Source of the DNA: Sphingomonas faeni
Lineage (GTDB): Bacteria > Pseudomonadota > Alphaproteobacteria > Sphingomonadales > Sphingomonadaceae
NCBI RefSeq assembly: GCF_030817315.1
Contig: NZ_JAUSZF010000003.1
Span: 65,036-129,035 of the forward strand
DNA: 64,000 bases
Direction: 5' to 3'
Shown here one piece after another: positions 25,297 through 35,026 of the stretch. A program made the translations under genes and the position numbers. The notes under the pieces were generated by a model. The model made no database searches, had not been told where the DNA came from, and saw nothing but the letters and a program-made list of their open reading frames with translations. Each line of letters starts with the position of its first letter. The stretch's first letter is position 1.

Positions 25297-26946
25297 ATGA
25301 ACACCGGCATCGAGGCCCTTCCCGATGATATCGAAGCGCTCAAAGCGCTGTTGATCGCCGAGCGTTACACCGTCCTCATTGCCCGCGAAGCGCTACTCGA
25401 GGCCGAGGCGCTCGCCGCCATCGCCCAGGCTCAGGTCGCCGATGCACACGCCATCATCGAAGATCTCAAGCTGCGCATCGCCAAGGCACGTCAGGACAAA
25501 TGGGGGCAGTCGTCCGAGCGGCACAAGCAGCTGCTCGATCAGCTCGAGATGCAACTCGAGGACGTTGTAGCCACGGCGACCGAGGATGAGCTCGCCGCTG
25601 AGATTGCGGTCGCCAAAGCTAGTGCAGCCGGCGTTCCCGTGGTGCCGTTCACTCGCAAGAAGCCGACCCGCGCTCCGTTATCTGCCGATCTTCCCCGGCA
25701 CCGTGTCGTCGTACCCGCCCCAGAGAGCTGCCCATGCTGCCACGGTGCGGAGCTTAAGAAGATTGGTGAGACCATCACGGAAAGCCGTGAGGTCGTTCCT
25801 CGCCAGTGGATCGTCGTGCAGACGGTCCGTGAGAAGTTCATCTGCAAGGCCTGCGAAACCATCACGCAGCCGCCAGCGCCCTTCCACCCCATTCCACGCG
25901 CATCGGCTGGCCCTAATTTGCTGGCGATGGTCCTATTCAACAAATTCGGCCTGCATCAGCCGCTCAACCGCCAGAGCGAGACCTATGCCGCCGAAGGCAT
26001 GAGCATCAGCGTGTCGACGCTTGCCGACTATGTCGGCCACGGGACCGTCCTGTTGCGCGGCCTGGTCGATCTCATAGAGGCGCACATCCTCGCCGGCGAG
26101 CGCATCCACCATGACGATACGACCGTGCCGGTCATGGCGGCCGGCAAGACCATAACGGGCAGGATCTGGGCATCCGTCCGCGACGACCGCCCCTTTGGCG
26201 GGACCGACCCGCCCGCCGTCTGCTATTACTACACCCGCGACCGCACAGGAGCCCATCCGCAGCGACAGCTTGCTCGGTATGCCGGCATCCTGCAGGCGGA
26301 CGCCTATAGCGGCTATGACGCGCTCTACGCCGCGGGCCGCAAGCCAGGACCCATCCTGGAAGCAGCGTGCTGGGCACACGCCCGTCGCCCGTTCTTCAAG
26401 GAAGCTCGCCTGAGCCAGGCGCCGCTCGCGGTCGACATCGTCACCCGCATGGATGCGATCTTCGCTGCCGAACGCGTGATCTGGGGCCGGAACGCAAGCG
26501 AACGGCTCGCCGCGCGACAAGTCCACGTCGCCCCGCTCGTCGCCGAGCTCGAGCAGTTCCTGCGTCAGCAATATGGCCGCCTGTCGCGCAAGGGCGATCT
26601 GGCCAAGGCCATCAACTACATGCTGGCACGCTGGGACAGCTTTGCCCGCTTCGTATCTGACGGCAGGATCTGCATGACCAACAATGCCGCGGAACGCCGG
26701 GTGAGAACCGTCGCGGTCGGGCGCCGGAACTGGACCTTTTGCGGCTCGGACCGCGGCGGTGACCGTGCAGCCGCCATGTATACGCTGATCCAGACCTGCC
26801 GCCTAAACGACGTCGACCCGCATGCCTGGCTCCGCGACGTCATCGCGCAGATCTCCGACCATCCGCAGACACGGCTTCACGAGCTATTGCCGTGGGAATG
26901 GAAAGCACGACAGCAGCGTCCCGAAGCCATCGCGCAAGCCGCTTAG
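25297..26946 (+). CDS. tnpC: IS66 transposase TnpC
   Basis: Full-length DDE transposase of 549 residues. It has an N-terminal coiled-coil leucine-rich region, a zinc-binding CPCCHG ... CKAC block, then the catalytic domain with HHDDTTVPV, QADAYSGY and NNAAERRVR supplying the D, D and E. The C-terminus has the LHELLPWEW motif. It is separated from tnpB by 76 bases. No stop or frameshift, so it should be active. Confidence 0.95.
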   Translation: MNTGIEALPDDIEALKALLIAERYTVLIAREALLEAEALAAIAQAQVADAHAIIEDLKLRIAKARQDKWGQSSERHKQLLDQLEMQLEDVVATATEDELAAEIAVAKASAAGVPVVPFTRKKPTRAPLSADLPRHRVVVPAPESCPCCHGAELKKIGETITESREVVPRQWIVVQTVREKFICKACETITQPPAPFHPIPRASAGPNLLAMVLFNKFGLHQPLNRQSETYAAEGMSISVSTLADYVGHGTVLLRGLVDLIEAHILAGERIHHDDTTVPVMAAGKTITGRIWASVRDDRPFGGTDPPAVCYYYTRDRTGAHPQRQLARYAGILQADAYSGYDALYAAGRKPGPILEAACWAHARRPFFKEARLSQAPLAVDIVTRMDAIFAAERVIWGRNASERLAARQVHVAPLVAELEQFLRQQYGRLSRKGDLAKAINYMLARWDSFARFVSDGRICMTNNAAERRVRTVAVGRRNWTFCGSDRGGDRAAAMYTLIQTCRLNDVDPHAWLRDVIAQISDHPQTRLHELLPWEWKARQQRPEAIAQAA

Positions 26947-26948
26947 AC

Positions 26949-27179
26949 ATGCCTGCTACAAGCCGCGTCTACACCTTGCGACACGCGGCCAGACTGCTGG
27001 GCGAGACCGAGGACACCGTCTCCGACGCGGCTATCAGCATGTTTCCCGAGGATGGCGCCATCCAGGTCATCGACGACGATTTCGGCGACGAGGATTGGGC
27101 CCTGGCGTCCGCCTTCACTGATGAAGGTATCGAGAACCTCCGATACATCATCGACAAAACCAGGCTCGACGGCTCGTAG
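26949..27179 (+). CDS. Small acidic IS66 passenger protein
   Basis: 76 residues, starting two bases after the tnpC stop and ending 42 bases before the right terminal repeat. The N-terminus (YTLRHAARLLGETEDTVSDAAISM) reads like a short helix-turn-helix; the rest is very acidic (VIDDDFGDEDW). It is clearly part of the element. Function unknown; it might modulate transposition or DNA binding. It is unrelated in sequence to the 83-residue passenger of the other IS66 in this window. Confidence 0.7.
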   Translation: MPATSRVYTLRHAARLLGETEDTVSDAAISMFPEDGAIQVIDDDFGDEDWALASAFTDEGIENLRYIIDKTRLDGS

Positions 27180-27221
27180 CACCATCTACGCCAACCTTGA
27201 GGGCGCTCACCGAATGCATAC

Positions 27222-27890
27222 GCTCAAAGCATGATTCCTGTTCCGGGTGGTTCCAGGGTTAAGATAGCCACCGGCAGGACGGGCATACGCAAGGGCGTGT
27301 TTCGCTGGCGACGCAGATCCAGCGGGGATTTGTACGAAACCCGCACGCCGGCGACCTCTATGTTTCTAGGGGGCGCTGCGGCGATCTGCTAAAGATTCTG
27401 TGGCATGATGGCCTCGGAATGTCGCTCTACGCAAAACGGCTGGAGCGCGTCGTTTCACTTGGCCAGCAACATCTGACGGCATCATTTCCATTTCGGCGGG
27501 GTAACTGGGCTTCCTTCTGGAAGGCATCGGCTGGCAGCATCCACGATACACGCTAAGGCTCGAATTGGCGGGGTGAAACGCCCAGTTTTCCTAGGCTTTT
27601 GGTTCCGAAACGCCTGGAAAAATCTACGGTTTCTGTTGTAAAATAAGCCTCGATGGATACCGGCGGGCCTTCCGGATGATATCGAAGCGCTCAAGGCGCT
27701 GTTGATTGCCGATCGCCACACCGTTCTCATTGCCCGCGCAGTTTTACCCAAGGCCGAGGCACTCGCCGCCATCGCCCAGGCTCAGGTCGCCGATGCAAAC
27801 GCCATTATCGAAGATCTCAAACTGCGCATTGCTAAGGCGCGTCAGGACAATGGGAAAAGTCGTCCGTGCGGCGCGGGCCATCGGCCGCAT
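27222..27890 (+). mobile_element. Decayed older IS66 copy, right part (broken tnpB and tnpC start)
   Basis: Continuation of the element seen at 24005-24428. A tnpB homologue runs 27231-27576 with several frameshifts and stops. A tnpC start at 27653 shows the same leader as the intact gene for about 70 codons, then frameshifts and is lost near 27870-27890. The right terminal repeat of this copy is not present. Confidence 0.85.
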
Positions 27891-27969
27891 CGTCGACCTC
27901 TAATATTCCCAAGAATGCTCGAACTATTTCGTCGCTAGTGGCTAGGATGCAGACTGATCGGAAACCAAT

Positions 27970-28551
27970 TTAGAGTTTAGCGGCATCACCACGTCCGCCC
28001 CCCATTGCCGTGCGCAATAACAAACTAAAGTCTCTTCGTACGGACCAGTTACTAATATACGTAGCATCCGTCTTTGCAAGGAGTTCCGGCGTAGACATAT
28101 CTAAACCTTGAACTTGCGAAACACCGGTGATCCCGGGACGAAGTCTATCTACGCCATGGCTGCGGCGGCTGTCCGTCAACGTGAGTTGACTGGGCAGTCC
28201 GGGCCGTGGGCCGACAAAGCTCATATCGCCAATAAGAACGTTCCATAACTGCGGTAGTTCGTCCAATTTCGTTCTGCGGAGTAACGCACCCACGCGGGTG
28301 ATGCTGTTGCGCATCGTTTCATGGGAAGGGCGGTCACCCGTACCAACGCGCATTGTCCGCAATTTTACAAGCCGAAACAGCTTTCCATCACGGCCCACCC
28401 TCAACTGAACAAAGAAGGGATTGGCACGGTCGTCTAGCCAGATCAGCAAAGCGGCGCCGAGGCATGCCAACGCCGATGGCAACCCGAGAGCCAGCACTAA
28501 CGCCAGATCGAGTAAACGCTTTCCTTTGCTTTTTATTGGGTCATTCCGCAT
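27970..28551 (-). CDS. Bacterial sugar transferase (initiating phosphoglycosyltransferase)
   Basis: Short monotopic phosphoglycosyltransferase, 193 residues, of the WcaJ/PglC C-terminal type. It transfers a sugar-1-phosphate to undecaprenyl phosphate at the inner membrane and so starts a repeat unit. Visible: the N-terminal hydrophobic re-entrant helix after KRLLDLAL, the KLRTMR motif, [15 protein letters not shown] with the catalytic acidic pair (DE), and [11 protein letters not shown] plus [12 protein letters not shown]. It lacks the long membrane-spanning N-terminal part of WbaP/WcaJ. It is divergent from the next gene with about 100 bases between them. Confidence 0.9.
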   Translation of the reverse strand: MRNDPIKSKGKRLLDLALVLALGLPSALACLGAALLIWLDDRANPFFVQLRVGRDGKLFRLVKLRTMRVGTGDRPSHETMRNSITRVGALLRRTKLDELPQLWNVLIGDMSFVGPRPGLPSQLTLTDSRRSHGVDRLRPGITGVSQVQGLDMSTPELLAKTDATYISNWSVRRDFSLLLRTAMGGGRGDAAKL

Positions 28552-28654
28552 GGCTGGGCCGGATAGAGGGAAAGCTGTCGGCTGGTCAAGCGAGGTTGAT
28601 GGCGGTAAAGGCGCGCGCTCAGCGTATCAGTTCATAAGAGAGACCTACGTCAAC

Positions 28655-30616
28655 ATGCGACTGGTTAATGTAGCGCAACTCATGCTTTCCCTGCCCAGAT
28701 GGGCGAAACGCACCTTGATCGTGACGATCGACGTAAGCCTATGCGTTCTTGCCGTATGGATAGCCTATTTCCTTCGGCTGAGCGAGTGGACCCCGCTTTA
28801 CGGGCCTATGGCGTGGGCAGTGGTTGGATCTTTGGTTCTTGCAATTCCCGTATTCGCGATCGTAGGAATCTACCGTCCGGTATTCCGCCATGCTGAAGCT
28901 GCGGGATACAACCAGATCCTTTTCGCTCTCCTAATCTACGGTTTGGCGTACTTCACAGTGTTTACGGCTTGGAGTGTCCCGGGTGTGCCACGAACCGTCG
29001 GCATTATCCAGCCGGTATTGCTATTCGTATTCATGATTTTGGCACGCGTTCTCGCACGCTATATTTTGCGTGAGTTGATCGATCGTAGTGATGGCGTGCG
29101 CGTCCTCCCAAGAGTACTGATTTACGGCGCTGGAGTATCAGGGCGCCAACTAGCTGCGGCGATCGGCAGCCGTCGAGAGATGAAAGTTGCCGGATTTCTT
29201 GACGATAATAAGGGCCTACAGGGAGCTTCGGTCAACGGAATTCGTATATATTCGACAGAGGGTATATCTGAGCTCGTCGACAAGTTGGTTGTTGACGAGG
29301 TTCTTTTAGCCATACCTTCTGCGACACAGCAGCGCCGCAATGAGATTTTAGCTCTTCTTCGTTCCTTACGTGTTAGGGTGAGAACATTACCGGATATCAT
29401 CGAGCTAGTACTTAACGACTTTCCTAATCAAAATATAACCAATCTAGATATTCACGACTTGCTCGGCCGGGATATTGTCACGCCTGATCGCCTTGTAATG
29501 AACGCTCATCTAGCGCACCGAACAATTTTGGTGACAGGGGCGGGGGGGTCGATCGGGTCAGAACTATGCCGGCAAATTATTGCAGCAAACCCCTCAAAAA
29601 TTCTGTTGTTCGATAACAGTGAGTTTTCCCTATACAGTATTCATCGAGAACTAGAGGCGTTCTTGGCGGCTCGTGCTACTAGCGATAGAGATATCGAGGT
29701 AGAGCTTATCCCGTTACTGGGTTCGGTACAAAATGAACAACGTGTAGACGAAATAATGGCATGCTGGAAGCCAAGCCATGTTTATCACGCAGCCGCATAC
29801 AAGCATGTCCCTTTAGTCGAGCACAACCCTATTCAAGGTGTTGTTAACAATGTGTTCGGTACTATGACGGTTGCGCAGCAATGCGTTAAGCATAAGGTGG
29901 GTCATTTTGTTCTAGTGAGCACGGATAAGGCTGTTCGCCCGACCAATACGATGGGAGCTACCAAGCGCCTCGCTGAGATGGTGCTTCAAGCATTGTCAGA
30001 AGAGAGTGGTGATACATGTTTGTCGATGGTACGTTTTGGAAACGTTCTCGGTTCTTCTGGGTCCGTAGTACCCCTATTTAGGCAACAGATTCTAGCTGGC
30101 GGGCCGGTAACAATTACTGACGACCGGATCACCCGGTTCTTTATGACAATTCCCGAGGCGGCCCAGCTGGTAATCCAAGCTGGCGCGATGGCGACCGGCG
30201 GGGAGGTTTTCGTTCTAGATATGGGTGAGCCAGTAAAGATTGTCGATCTAGCGAGAAACATGATAGAATTGTCAGGTTTGACCGTCCGTGATCACGGCAA
30301 TCCTTTCGGTGATATCGAATTGCGTGTCGTCGGGTTAAGGCCCGGGGAGAAACTGTACGAAGAACTACTGATAGAGGATGCTCCTATCACAACGGGGCAT
30401 CCGCGTATTAGAAAGGCTGTAGAAGGTTTCCTTCCGGTGAAGGAGCTGAATATCCAGCTTCAGCTGCTACGTGAGGCAGTCAACGATCGACGGTCGGACA
30501 AGGTTCGCCAGATACTGGTCGCGACAGTCAAGGAGTTTGCTCCAACGGTCGACGTTCTGGACTATGTTCATATAAATAATCATGGCGCGAAGGAGCTGCG
30601 CCAGATTTCAGCTTGA
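28655..30616 (+). CDS. Membrane-bound nucleotide-sugar 4,6-dehydratase (FlaA1/CapD/WbpM type)
   Basis: 653 residues. Four N-terminal membrane helices (residues about 15-135) are followed by a first Rossmann domain (VLIYGAGVSGRQLAAAI) and the catalytic SDR domain. The latter starts with LVTGAGGSIGSELCRQII, with a SVYG-equivalent STDKAV segment and MGATKRLAE carrying the altered active site (Met in place of Tyr) typical of this family. It converts UDP-GlcNAc to a 4-keto-6-deoxy sugar. The start at 28655 has an AAGAGAG site; earlier in-frame starts would overlap the divergent sugar-transferase gene. With the downstream aminotransferase and acyltransferase it makes a diacetamido- or acylamino-sugar pathway (inferred). 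A run of seven Gs is at 29542-29548. Confidence 0.92.
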   Translation: MRLVNVAQLMLSLPRWAKRTLIVTIDVSLCVLAVWIAYFLRLSEWTPLYGPMAWAVVGSLVLAIPVFAIVGIYRPVFRHAEAAGYNQILFALLIYGLAYFTVFTAWSVPGVPRTVGIIQPVLLFVFMILARVLARYILRELIDRSDGVRVLPRVLIYGAGVSGRQLAAAIGSRREMKVAGFLDDNKGLQGASVNGIRIYSTEGISELVDKLVVDEVLLAIPSATQQRRNEILALLRSLRVRVRTLPDIIELVLNDFPNQNITNLDIHDLLGRDIVTPDRLVMNAHLAHRTILVTGAGGSIGSELCRQIIAANPSKILLFDNSEFSLYSIHRELEAFLAARATSDRDIEVELIPLLGSVQNEQRVDEIMACWKPSHVYHAAAYKHVPLVEHNPIQGVVNNVFGTMTVAQQCVKHKVGHFVLVSTDKAVRPTNTMGATKRLAEMVLQALSEESGDTCLSMVRFGNVLGSSGSVVPLFRQQILAGGPVTITDDRITRFFMTIPEAAQLVIQAGAMATGGEVFVLDMGEPVKIVDLARNMIELSGLTVRDHGNPFGDIELRVVGLRPGEKLYEELLIEDAPITTGHPRIRKAVEGFLPVKELNIQLQLLREAVNDRRSDKVRQILVATVKEFAPTVDVLDYVHINNHGAKELRQISA

Positions 30617-31007
30617 CAATGTTTTTACAACAGCGACTGACGCTGCGGTTTAGTTGTTGTTTAGTATGGCTTTCGTTAAGCATCACATACGCGCTACCCC
30701 GTAGCGCTAGTGTGCGCCGAATGCGCGACGAATATTTAAATGGCGTGCGTACGTATAATCGGCGAGGCGCATCATCAGATGCCGGCGTCTGGCCAAAGAC
30801 TGAGAAACCATCATCGCGTAGATCGAAGCCTGAATGGTCGTTTGGTTTATAGTGTGAATGACGCGGCGTATTGCTAACCCCGATCATGATTTTGGCTCTA
30901 AAGCGGATTGAGGCTATCGCATCCATTCACCCCGACCTTCGCCCCTGCGGATTTGACCTGCAACAGCGCGCACTTACACGGCGATTGGTGTTAGGGCTCA
31001 GAATCAT
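30617..31007. other. Intergenic stretch before IS5 relic
   Basis: A 77-codon open frame beginning at 30619 has a hydrophobic start but no ribosome site and no recognisable homology, so it is not annotated. The distal part borders the IS5 relic. Confidence 0.4.
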
Positions 31008-31749
31008 TCACAGCCAGAAGGGGACGACGGTGACCAGCGCTACGCCTGCCAGGAAGTTGGCGCCGAGCTTGTTGTGACGGGTGGCACTCGGCGAGGTTTC
31101 TTCAGGTGGCAAAAGGCGTTCTCGACTAGATGTCGATCTTTGTAGCGCGTGCGATCGTAGCGAACATTCCGCTTACGGCTGGATCGGCTTGGGATGATAG
31201 GTACAGCCCCGACTGACGTAGCGCATGACGGAGAGGGTCGGCATCAGAGCTTTTATCCGCAAGAACGTAACGCGCTGCCCATGCGAGCTAGCAACTCCGG
31301 CGCGACGGTTATGTCGGCGACGTTGCCAGGCGTCAGCATCAGTGCAAATGGACGACCGACGACGTCGTAAGGGAGTGAATCTTGACCGTCCAGTCTCCGC
31401 GTGAGCGGCCGAGCGCCTGCGCTTTAGCCCATTTTTACCCCAAACGTAGCGCGTTGCGCCTTTACATACGTGTTGGCGATCGCGGTGCTTGTGGTCACCG
31501 CGCCGCGTCGACCAGCGCATCAAGGAGCTTGAGCTAGAAGCTTCAGTGCGACCAACGATTGAAGCGTTTGTACGCCGTCGTGGAAGGGACCATAGTCGGT
31601 CTGGCCGCCGCATCCGTAGCAAACCACTTTCAGCACGTAGGCTACCCAAAATCACCCGACGATCGTCCACCCTCCTCGCGCCGGACGTTCTTGGGCAAAT
31701 GCGGCTCGATCGGTGACGACGCCTCGTCCGACAACCAGAACAATGCCAT
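31008..31749 (-). pseudogene. IS5-family (IS427-like) transposase relic
   Basis: Reading the minus strand, the N-terminus (MALFWLSDEA, IEPHLPKN) and the C-terminus (LVENAFCHLKK, then NKLGANFLAGVALVTVVPFWL as shorter matches HNKLGANFLAG and VALVTVV) match IS5-group transposases. Several frameshifts break the frame in between. It separates the dehydratase gene from the aminotransferase gene of the same pathway. Confidence 0.82.
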
Positions 31750-31955
31750 GCGACGCCTCCGTTAAAGCACGCCAGTAAATTAGGAAGGTCGCTCCGTCTC
31801 AACCCGCCGATTGGGTTTGGACGCTAAATACGGGGGCTCGGTACTTTTCCGGCAAACGTGCATCACGGTCTCGACGGAAGGCTTTGAAACGGCTATTGAA
31901 CAAGCCTTTCGTCCGCCATTTAGGCGGTCCAATTCCCCACCGGGAGCTTCACCCG

Positions 31956-33065
31956 TTGAATCCAATTTATGTCACACGTCCTTACCTTCCGCCATTGGAA
32001 GAGTTCCTACCGTTTCTGGAGAAGATTTGGGAAACCCGAGTTCTTACCAACAATGGGCCTTTCCACCAGGAGCTAGAATCTCAACTTACTGGCGTGTTTG
32101 ACTCGCAATATGTGTCATTGACGTCCAATGGCATGCTTGCGTTAACTGCAGCAATTGACGCTGCAAAGTTGACTGGTGAAGTAATCACAACTCCATATTC
32201 TTTTGTAGCGACAACGCATGCGCTGGCGTTACAGGGGCTGGAGCCAGTATTTGTAGATGTTCGGTCTCACGATCTCAACATTGATCCGGACGCTATTGAA
32301 GCCGCGATCACGCCCCGCACTAGCGCAATTATGGCCGTCCATGTTTATGGTAATCCTTGTGCAGTGGAAGCCATTGAAGAGATCGCGAAACGTCACGACT
32401 TGATCATTATATACGATGCAGCTCATGCCTTCGGCGTGCGCTACAAGGGGCGCAGTCTATTATCATACGGCGATTTTGCAGCTCTCAGTTTTCATGCGAC
32501 CAAAGCTTTCAATACATTCGAGGGGGGGGCAGTAGTTTCTAATAGTGAAGATCGTAAACTTGCGGTTAACTCAGCTAGAAACTTCGGGATTGCAGACGAG
32601 GTAAATATTCCTTCTCTTGGTACAAATGCAAAGATGAGCGAGATAAACGCTGCATTCGGTATCGTCCAGCTTAAACACTTTGAGCAAGTTCGTCGTGAAC
32701 GCCGGGCCATTGATACATTGTATCGAGAAATGTTGGGCGGTGTCACTGGTATAGATCTTATTGACATACCGGAAGATGTTGAGCCCAATTACTCTTATTT
32801 TCCTATCTTGGTTAACGAACATTTTCCTATGAGTCGCGATATGCTTTATGGCGTACTTAAAGAGCAGAACATCTTTTCGAGGCGATACTTCTTTCCTCTC
32901 TTGTCCTCTTTACCAATGTACGAGCATCTGCCGTCGGCTGCGTTGGGACTTTTACCAATTGCTGAACGTGCTGCAAGGCAAGTGCTGAGTCTTCCGATAT
33001 ATCCGGATCTTTCGAACGAGGACCAGCTTAGGATTTGCGACGCAATTTTGATGCATTCGCGCTAA
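31956..33065 (+). CDS. DegT/DnrJ/EryC1/StrS aminotransferase
   Basis: PLP-dependent sugar aminotransferase, about 370 residues, which aminates a 4-keto nucleotide sugar. Motifs: TSNGMLALTAAI for phosphate binding, DAAHAFG with the PLP-contacting Asp, and SFHATKAFNTFEGG with the PLP lysine. The TTG at 31956 matches the usual family start (NPIYVTRPYLPPLEE) and follows CGGGAG; an upstream TTG at 31884 would add 24 residues without homology. It overlaps the next gene by one base (TAATG), so the two are coupled. A run of eight Gs (32522-32529) encodes the Gly-Gly after the active site. The substrate is probably the product of the dehydratase at 28655. Confidence 0.9.
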   Translation: MNPIYVTRPYLPPLEEFLPFLEKIWETRVLTNNGPFHQELESQLTGVFDSQYVSLTSNGMLALTAAIDAAKLTGEVITTPYSFVATTHALALQGLEPVFVDVRSHDLNIDPDAIEAAITPRTSAIMAVHVYGNPCAVEAIEEIAKRHDLIIIYDAAHAFGVRYKGRSLLSYGDFAALSFHATKAFNTFEGGAVVSNSEDRKLAVNSARNFGIADEVNIPSLGTNAKMSEINAAFGIVQLKHFEQVRRERRAIDTLYREMLGGVTGIDLIDIPEDVEPNYSYFPILVNEHFPMSRDMLYGVLKEQNIFSRRYFFPLLSSLPMYEHLPSAALGLLPIAERAARQVLSLPIYPDLSNEDQLRICDAILMHSR

Positions 33066-33682
33066 TGAAATTGGCCATCTTTGGTACGGGGGGCATGGGC
33101 CGCGAGTTAGCCGATATGGTTGCCCGTTCCCCTAGGCTTCGTTCGAGATATGAACATTTAGTCTTCGTTGTCGACAACCCCGGCGACCCAGTTCAGGGCA
33201 TCCCAGTCGTCCATCCGGACACGCTTGAGGCTGGTGATGAAATCTGTTTTGCGATCGGCAGTTCGGCGGATCGGCGCACGCTGGCTGCACGATTCTCAGG
33301 CCGATCGTTCGCAACACTCATTTCAGATCACGCTATCGTCTCGCCTTCAGCGCGCATTGGTACTGGAGCAATAATTTGTGATTTTGCGGTGATCAATAAC
33401 TCAGTTGAGATTGGAGACCATTTTCTTTGCAATGTCTTTTCCCAAGTCTCGCACGACTGTGTAATTGGCAATTACGTGACGTTATCGCCGCGGGTATCAT
33501 GTAACGGCTGGGTTAGAATTGATGATGACGTATTTGTAGGCGCAGGTGCGGTTATACGAAATGGGGTATCTGCTCAACGGCTCCGTATTGGCCAAGGAGC
33601 AACTATTGGTATGTCCGCAACGGTACTAAAACATATACCAAGCGGGGCAACCGCAATTGGCACAAAATTAAGCATATTATAG
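33065..33682 (+). CDS. Acyltransferase, NeuD/PglD family
   Basis: Left-handed beta-helix acetyltransferase of 205 residues that acetylates an amino group on a nucleotide sugar. It starts with the small Rossmann-like domain (KLAIFGTGGMGRELADMV) of PglD/NeuD and continues with hexapeptide repeats (SARIGTGAIICDFAV, VGAGAVIRNGV, IGQGATIGMSATVL). The catalytic His is in QVSHDCVIG. Start codon overlaps the preceding stop, giving a dehydratase-aminotransferase-acetyltransferase set like the bacillosamine pathway. Likely product: an N-acetylated amino sugar. Confidence 0.9.
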   Translation: MKLAIFGTGGMGRELADMVARSPRLRSRYEHLVFVVDNPGDPVQGIPVVHPDTLEAGDEICFAIGSSADRRTLAARFSGRSFATLISDHAIVSPSARIGTGAIICDFAVINNSVEIGDHFLCNVFSQVSHDCVIGNYVTLSPRVSCNGWVRIDDDVFVGAGAVIRNGVSAQRLRIGQGATIGMSATVLKHIPSGATAIGTKLSIL

Positions 33683-33919
33683 TTGCCGAAGGGCTTGTTG
33701 CGAGGGTGATTACCGTTTGTCACCGCTTTACTAGGCACTTGGCTAATGAACTGTATTTTATGTCATCAGTAGGCCAAGACAACTGCTTTATTTGCAAGAG
33801 ATAGAACTCGAGCTTGCGGGGTGTAAAGTGGGCTCTGTGGCCGTCTGGGATTTTGAGTAGCTACGTCGCGGAGCAACGCATGCGGGTCAACGTCGGTGAG
33901 GCGTCAGAGCTATTTCGCC

Positions 33920-34073
33920 AGAACGTCCTGCACGATATGTTTGTCGATGCTGAGGGTCCGCAACCAGCTGTTTCAGCAGCCGGTTCTTATCCTAGGGCTG
34001 CTGCAAGCCCCCAGCTCGGCGAGACCGAAACCGCCGTACACCTTGCTTCCAGCGATAAACGTCTGCTCCGAAA
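33920..34073 (-). pseudogene. IS3-family OrfA fragment
   Basis: The minus strand shows the end of an IS3-type OrfA: YGGFGLAELG, then NRLLKQLVAD and, after a frameshift, SIDKHIVQDVLAK before a stop. Just beyond it (about 33840-33915) a scrap of IS66 TnpC is readable (DVDPHALLRDV). The segment 33683-33839 has no gene. Confidence 0.7.
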
Positions 34074-34720
34074 GTACGCATCCGATAGTGGCCGCGGATT
34101 GTCGGCTAGTGGAGCCGGGCTGGTGCGTCAGTCCTTGTCGAGGAAGGCCTCGAAACCTTCTTCGGCCAGCGCGCTTCGGAAGGCTGCATCAGCAGCGCGA
34201 TCGGTTTCGAACCGGTCGTCCCAGACGATCGAGGTGTTGTGGTCGTTGACCACTTCGAGCGTCCATCCTCGCTTGGTAGCTAGATGGACGATGTGAACCT
34301 CCAATCGCCTGCCGCCTCGTTCGAGCGACCGGTTCAGCGGGGATTCGATCAGTTCGGGTTCGGGTTGGGGATAACTCATCAGACAGCCTCTTGCACGAGC
34401 GGCGTTTTACGAAGGCGGATTACGAAGGCGGATCCATTCCCAAGGCAGCAACTCGCGAAGCCGGGACTGCGGCAGATCAGCGATGCCAACAAGTACGTCG
34501 GTAAGCCACGCGAGCGGATCGACGCCATTGAGCCTGGCGGTGCCGATCAGGCTGTACATCATCGCAGCGCGCTCACCGCCGCGATCCGAGCCGACCGTCC
34601 GCAAGGAATATCGTGAACCCAGCCCAGTCGTTGAGCAGATAGGCGATCGCTTTGGCTACGGCATCGTGACGCGACCGAATGCCGCGCTTCTCCCGCGTCC
34701 AGGTTGCCAGTGCTTGGATC
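34074..34720 (-). mobile_element. Older IS66 fragment: right end, passenger gene and tnpC 3' part
   Basis: Minus-oriented. Its right terminal repeat GTACGCATCCGATAGTGG starts at 34074. It carries an 83-codon passenger gene (34128-34379) and the last part of tnpC (34383 to 34720, frameshifted). It is cut at 34720 by the end of another IS66. Confidence 0.85.
34128..34379 (-). CDS. IS66 passenger protein, 83 residues (copy 1)
   Basis: Open reading frame of a small acidic protein that follows tnpC in this IS66 subtype. It differs from copies at 34775 and 51895 in about ten residues, including the second residues (MSYP against MTDP). The pattern LEVHIVHLATKRGW then LEVVNDHNTSIVWDD suggests a compact beta fold. 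Function unknown. Carried by a dead element, so expression is doubtful. Confidence 0.6.
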   Translation of the reverse strand: MSYPQPEPELIESPLNRSLERGGRRLEVHIVHLATKRGWTLEVVNDHNTSIVWDDRFETDRAADAAFRSALAEEGFEAFLDKD

Positions 34721-34774
34721 GTACGCATCCGATAGAGGCCGCGGATTGACGGCTATCGGAGCGGGGCTGGTGCG

Positions 34775-35026
34775 TCAGTCCTTGTCGAGGAAGGCCTCGA
34801 AACCTTCTTCGGCCAGCGCGCTTTGGAAGGCTGCATCAGCGTCGCGATCGGTTTCGAACTGGTCGTCCCAGACGATCGAGGTGTTGTGATCGTTGACCAC
34901 TTCGAGAGACCACCCTCGCTCAGTTGCTAGACGGACGATGTGGACTTCCAGTCGCCTGCCACCTCGCTCGATTGACCGGTTCAGCGAAGATTCGATCAGT
35001 TCGGGTTCGGGTTGGGGATCAGTCAT
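34775..35026 (-). CDS. IS66 passenger protein, 83 residues (copy 2)
   Basis: Identical at the protein level to the passenger of the complete element at 51895-52146. The start overlaps the tnpC stop. Unknown function; see the copy at 51895. Confidence 0.65.
   Translation of the reverse strand: MTDPQPEPELIESSLNRSIERGGRRLEVHIVRLATERGWSLEVVNDHNTSIVWDDQFETDRDADAAFQSALAEEGFEAFLDKD

Larger units (their letters stand above)
24429..27221 (+). mobile_element. Complete IS66-family insertion sequence (2,793 bp)
   Basis: The left end GTGTGCATCCGGTGAGGGGC and the complement of the right end GTATGCATTCGGTGAGCGCC are matching imperfect terminal inverted repeats. The 8-bp target duplication GCTCAAAG is at 24421-24428 and 27222-27229; 8 bp is the usual size for IS66. 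It carries tnpA, tnpB, tnpC and a small fourth gene, all on the plus strand and apparently intact. Confidence 0.95.

Noticed and set aside
30619..30852. Possible small exported protein after the dehydratase gene
   Set aside because: Hydrophobic start but no ribosome site and low-complexity basic tail; not enough support.
31173..31802. 209-codon minus-strand frame
   Set aside because: It is an out-of-frame reading through the decayed IS5 transposase; only the pieces in other frames show homology.
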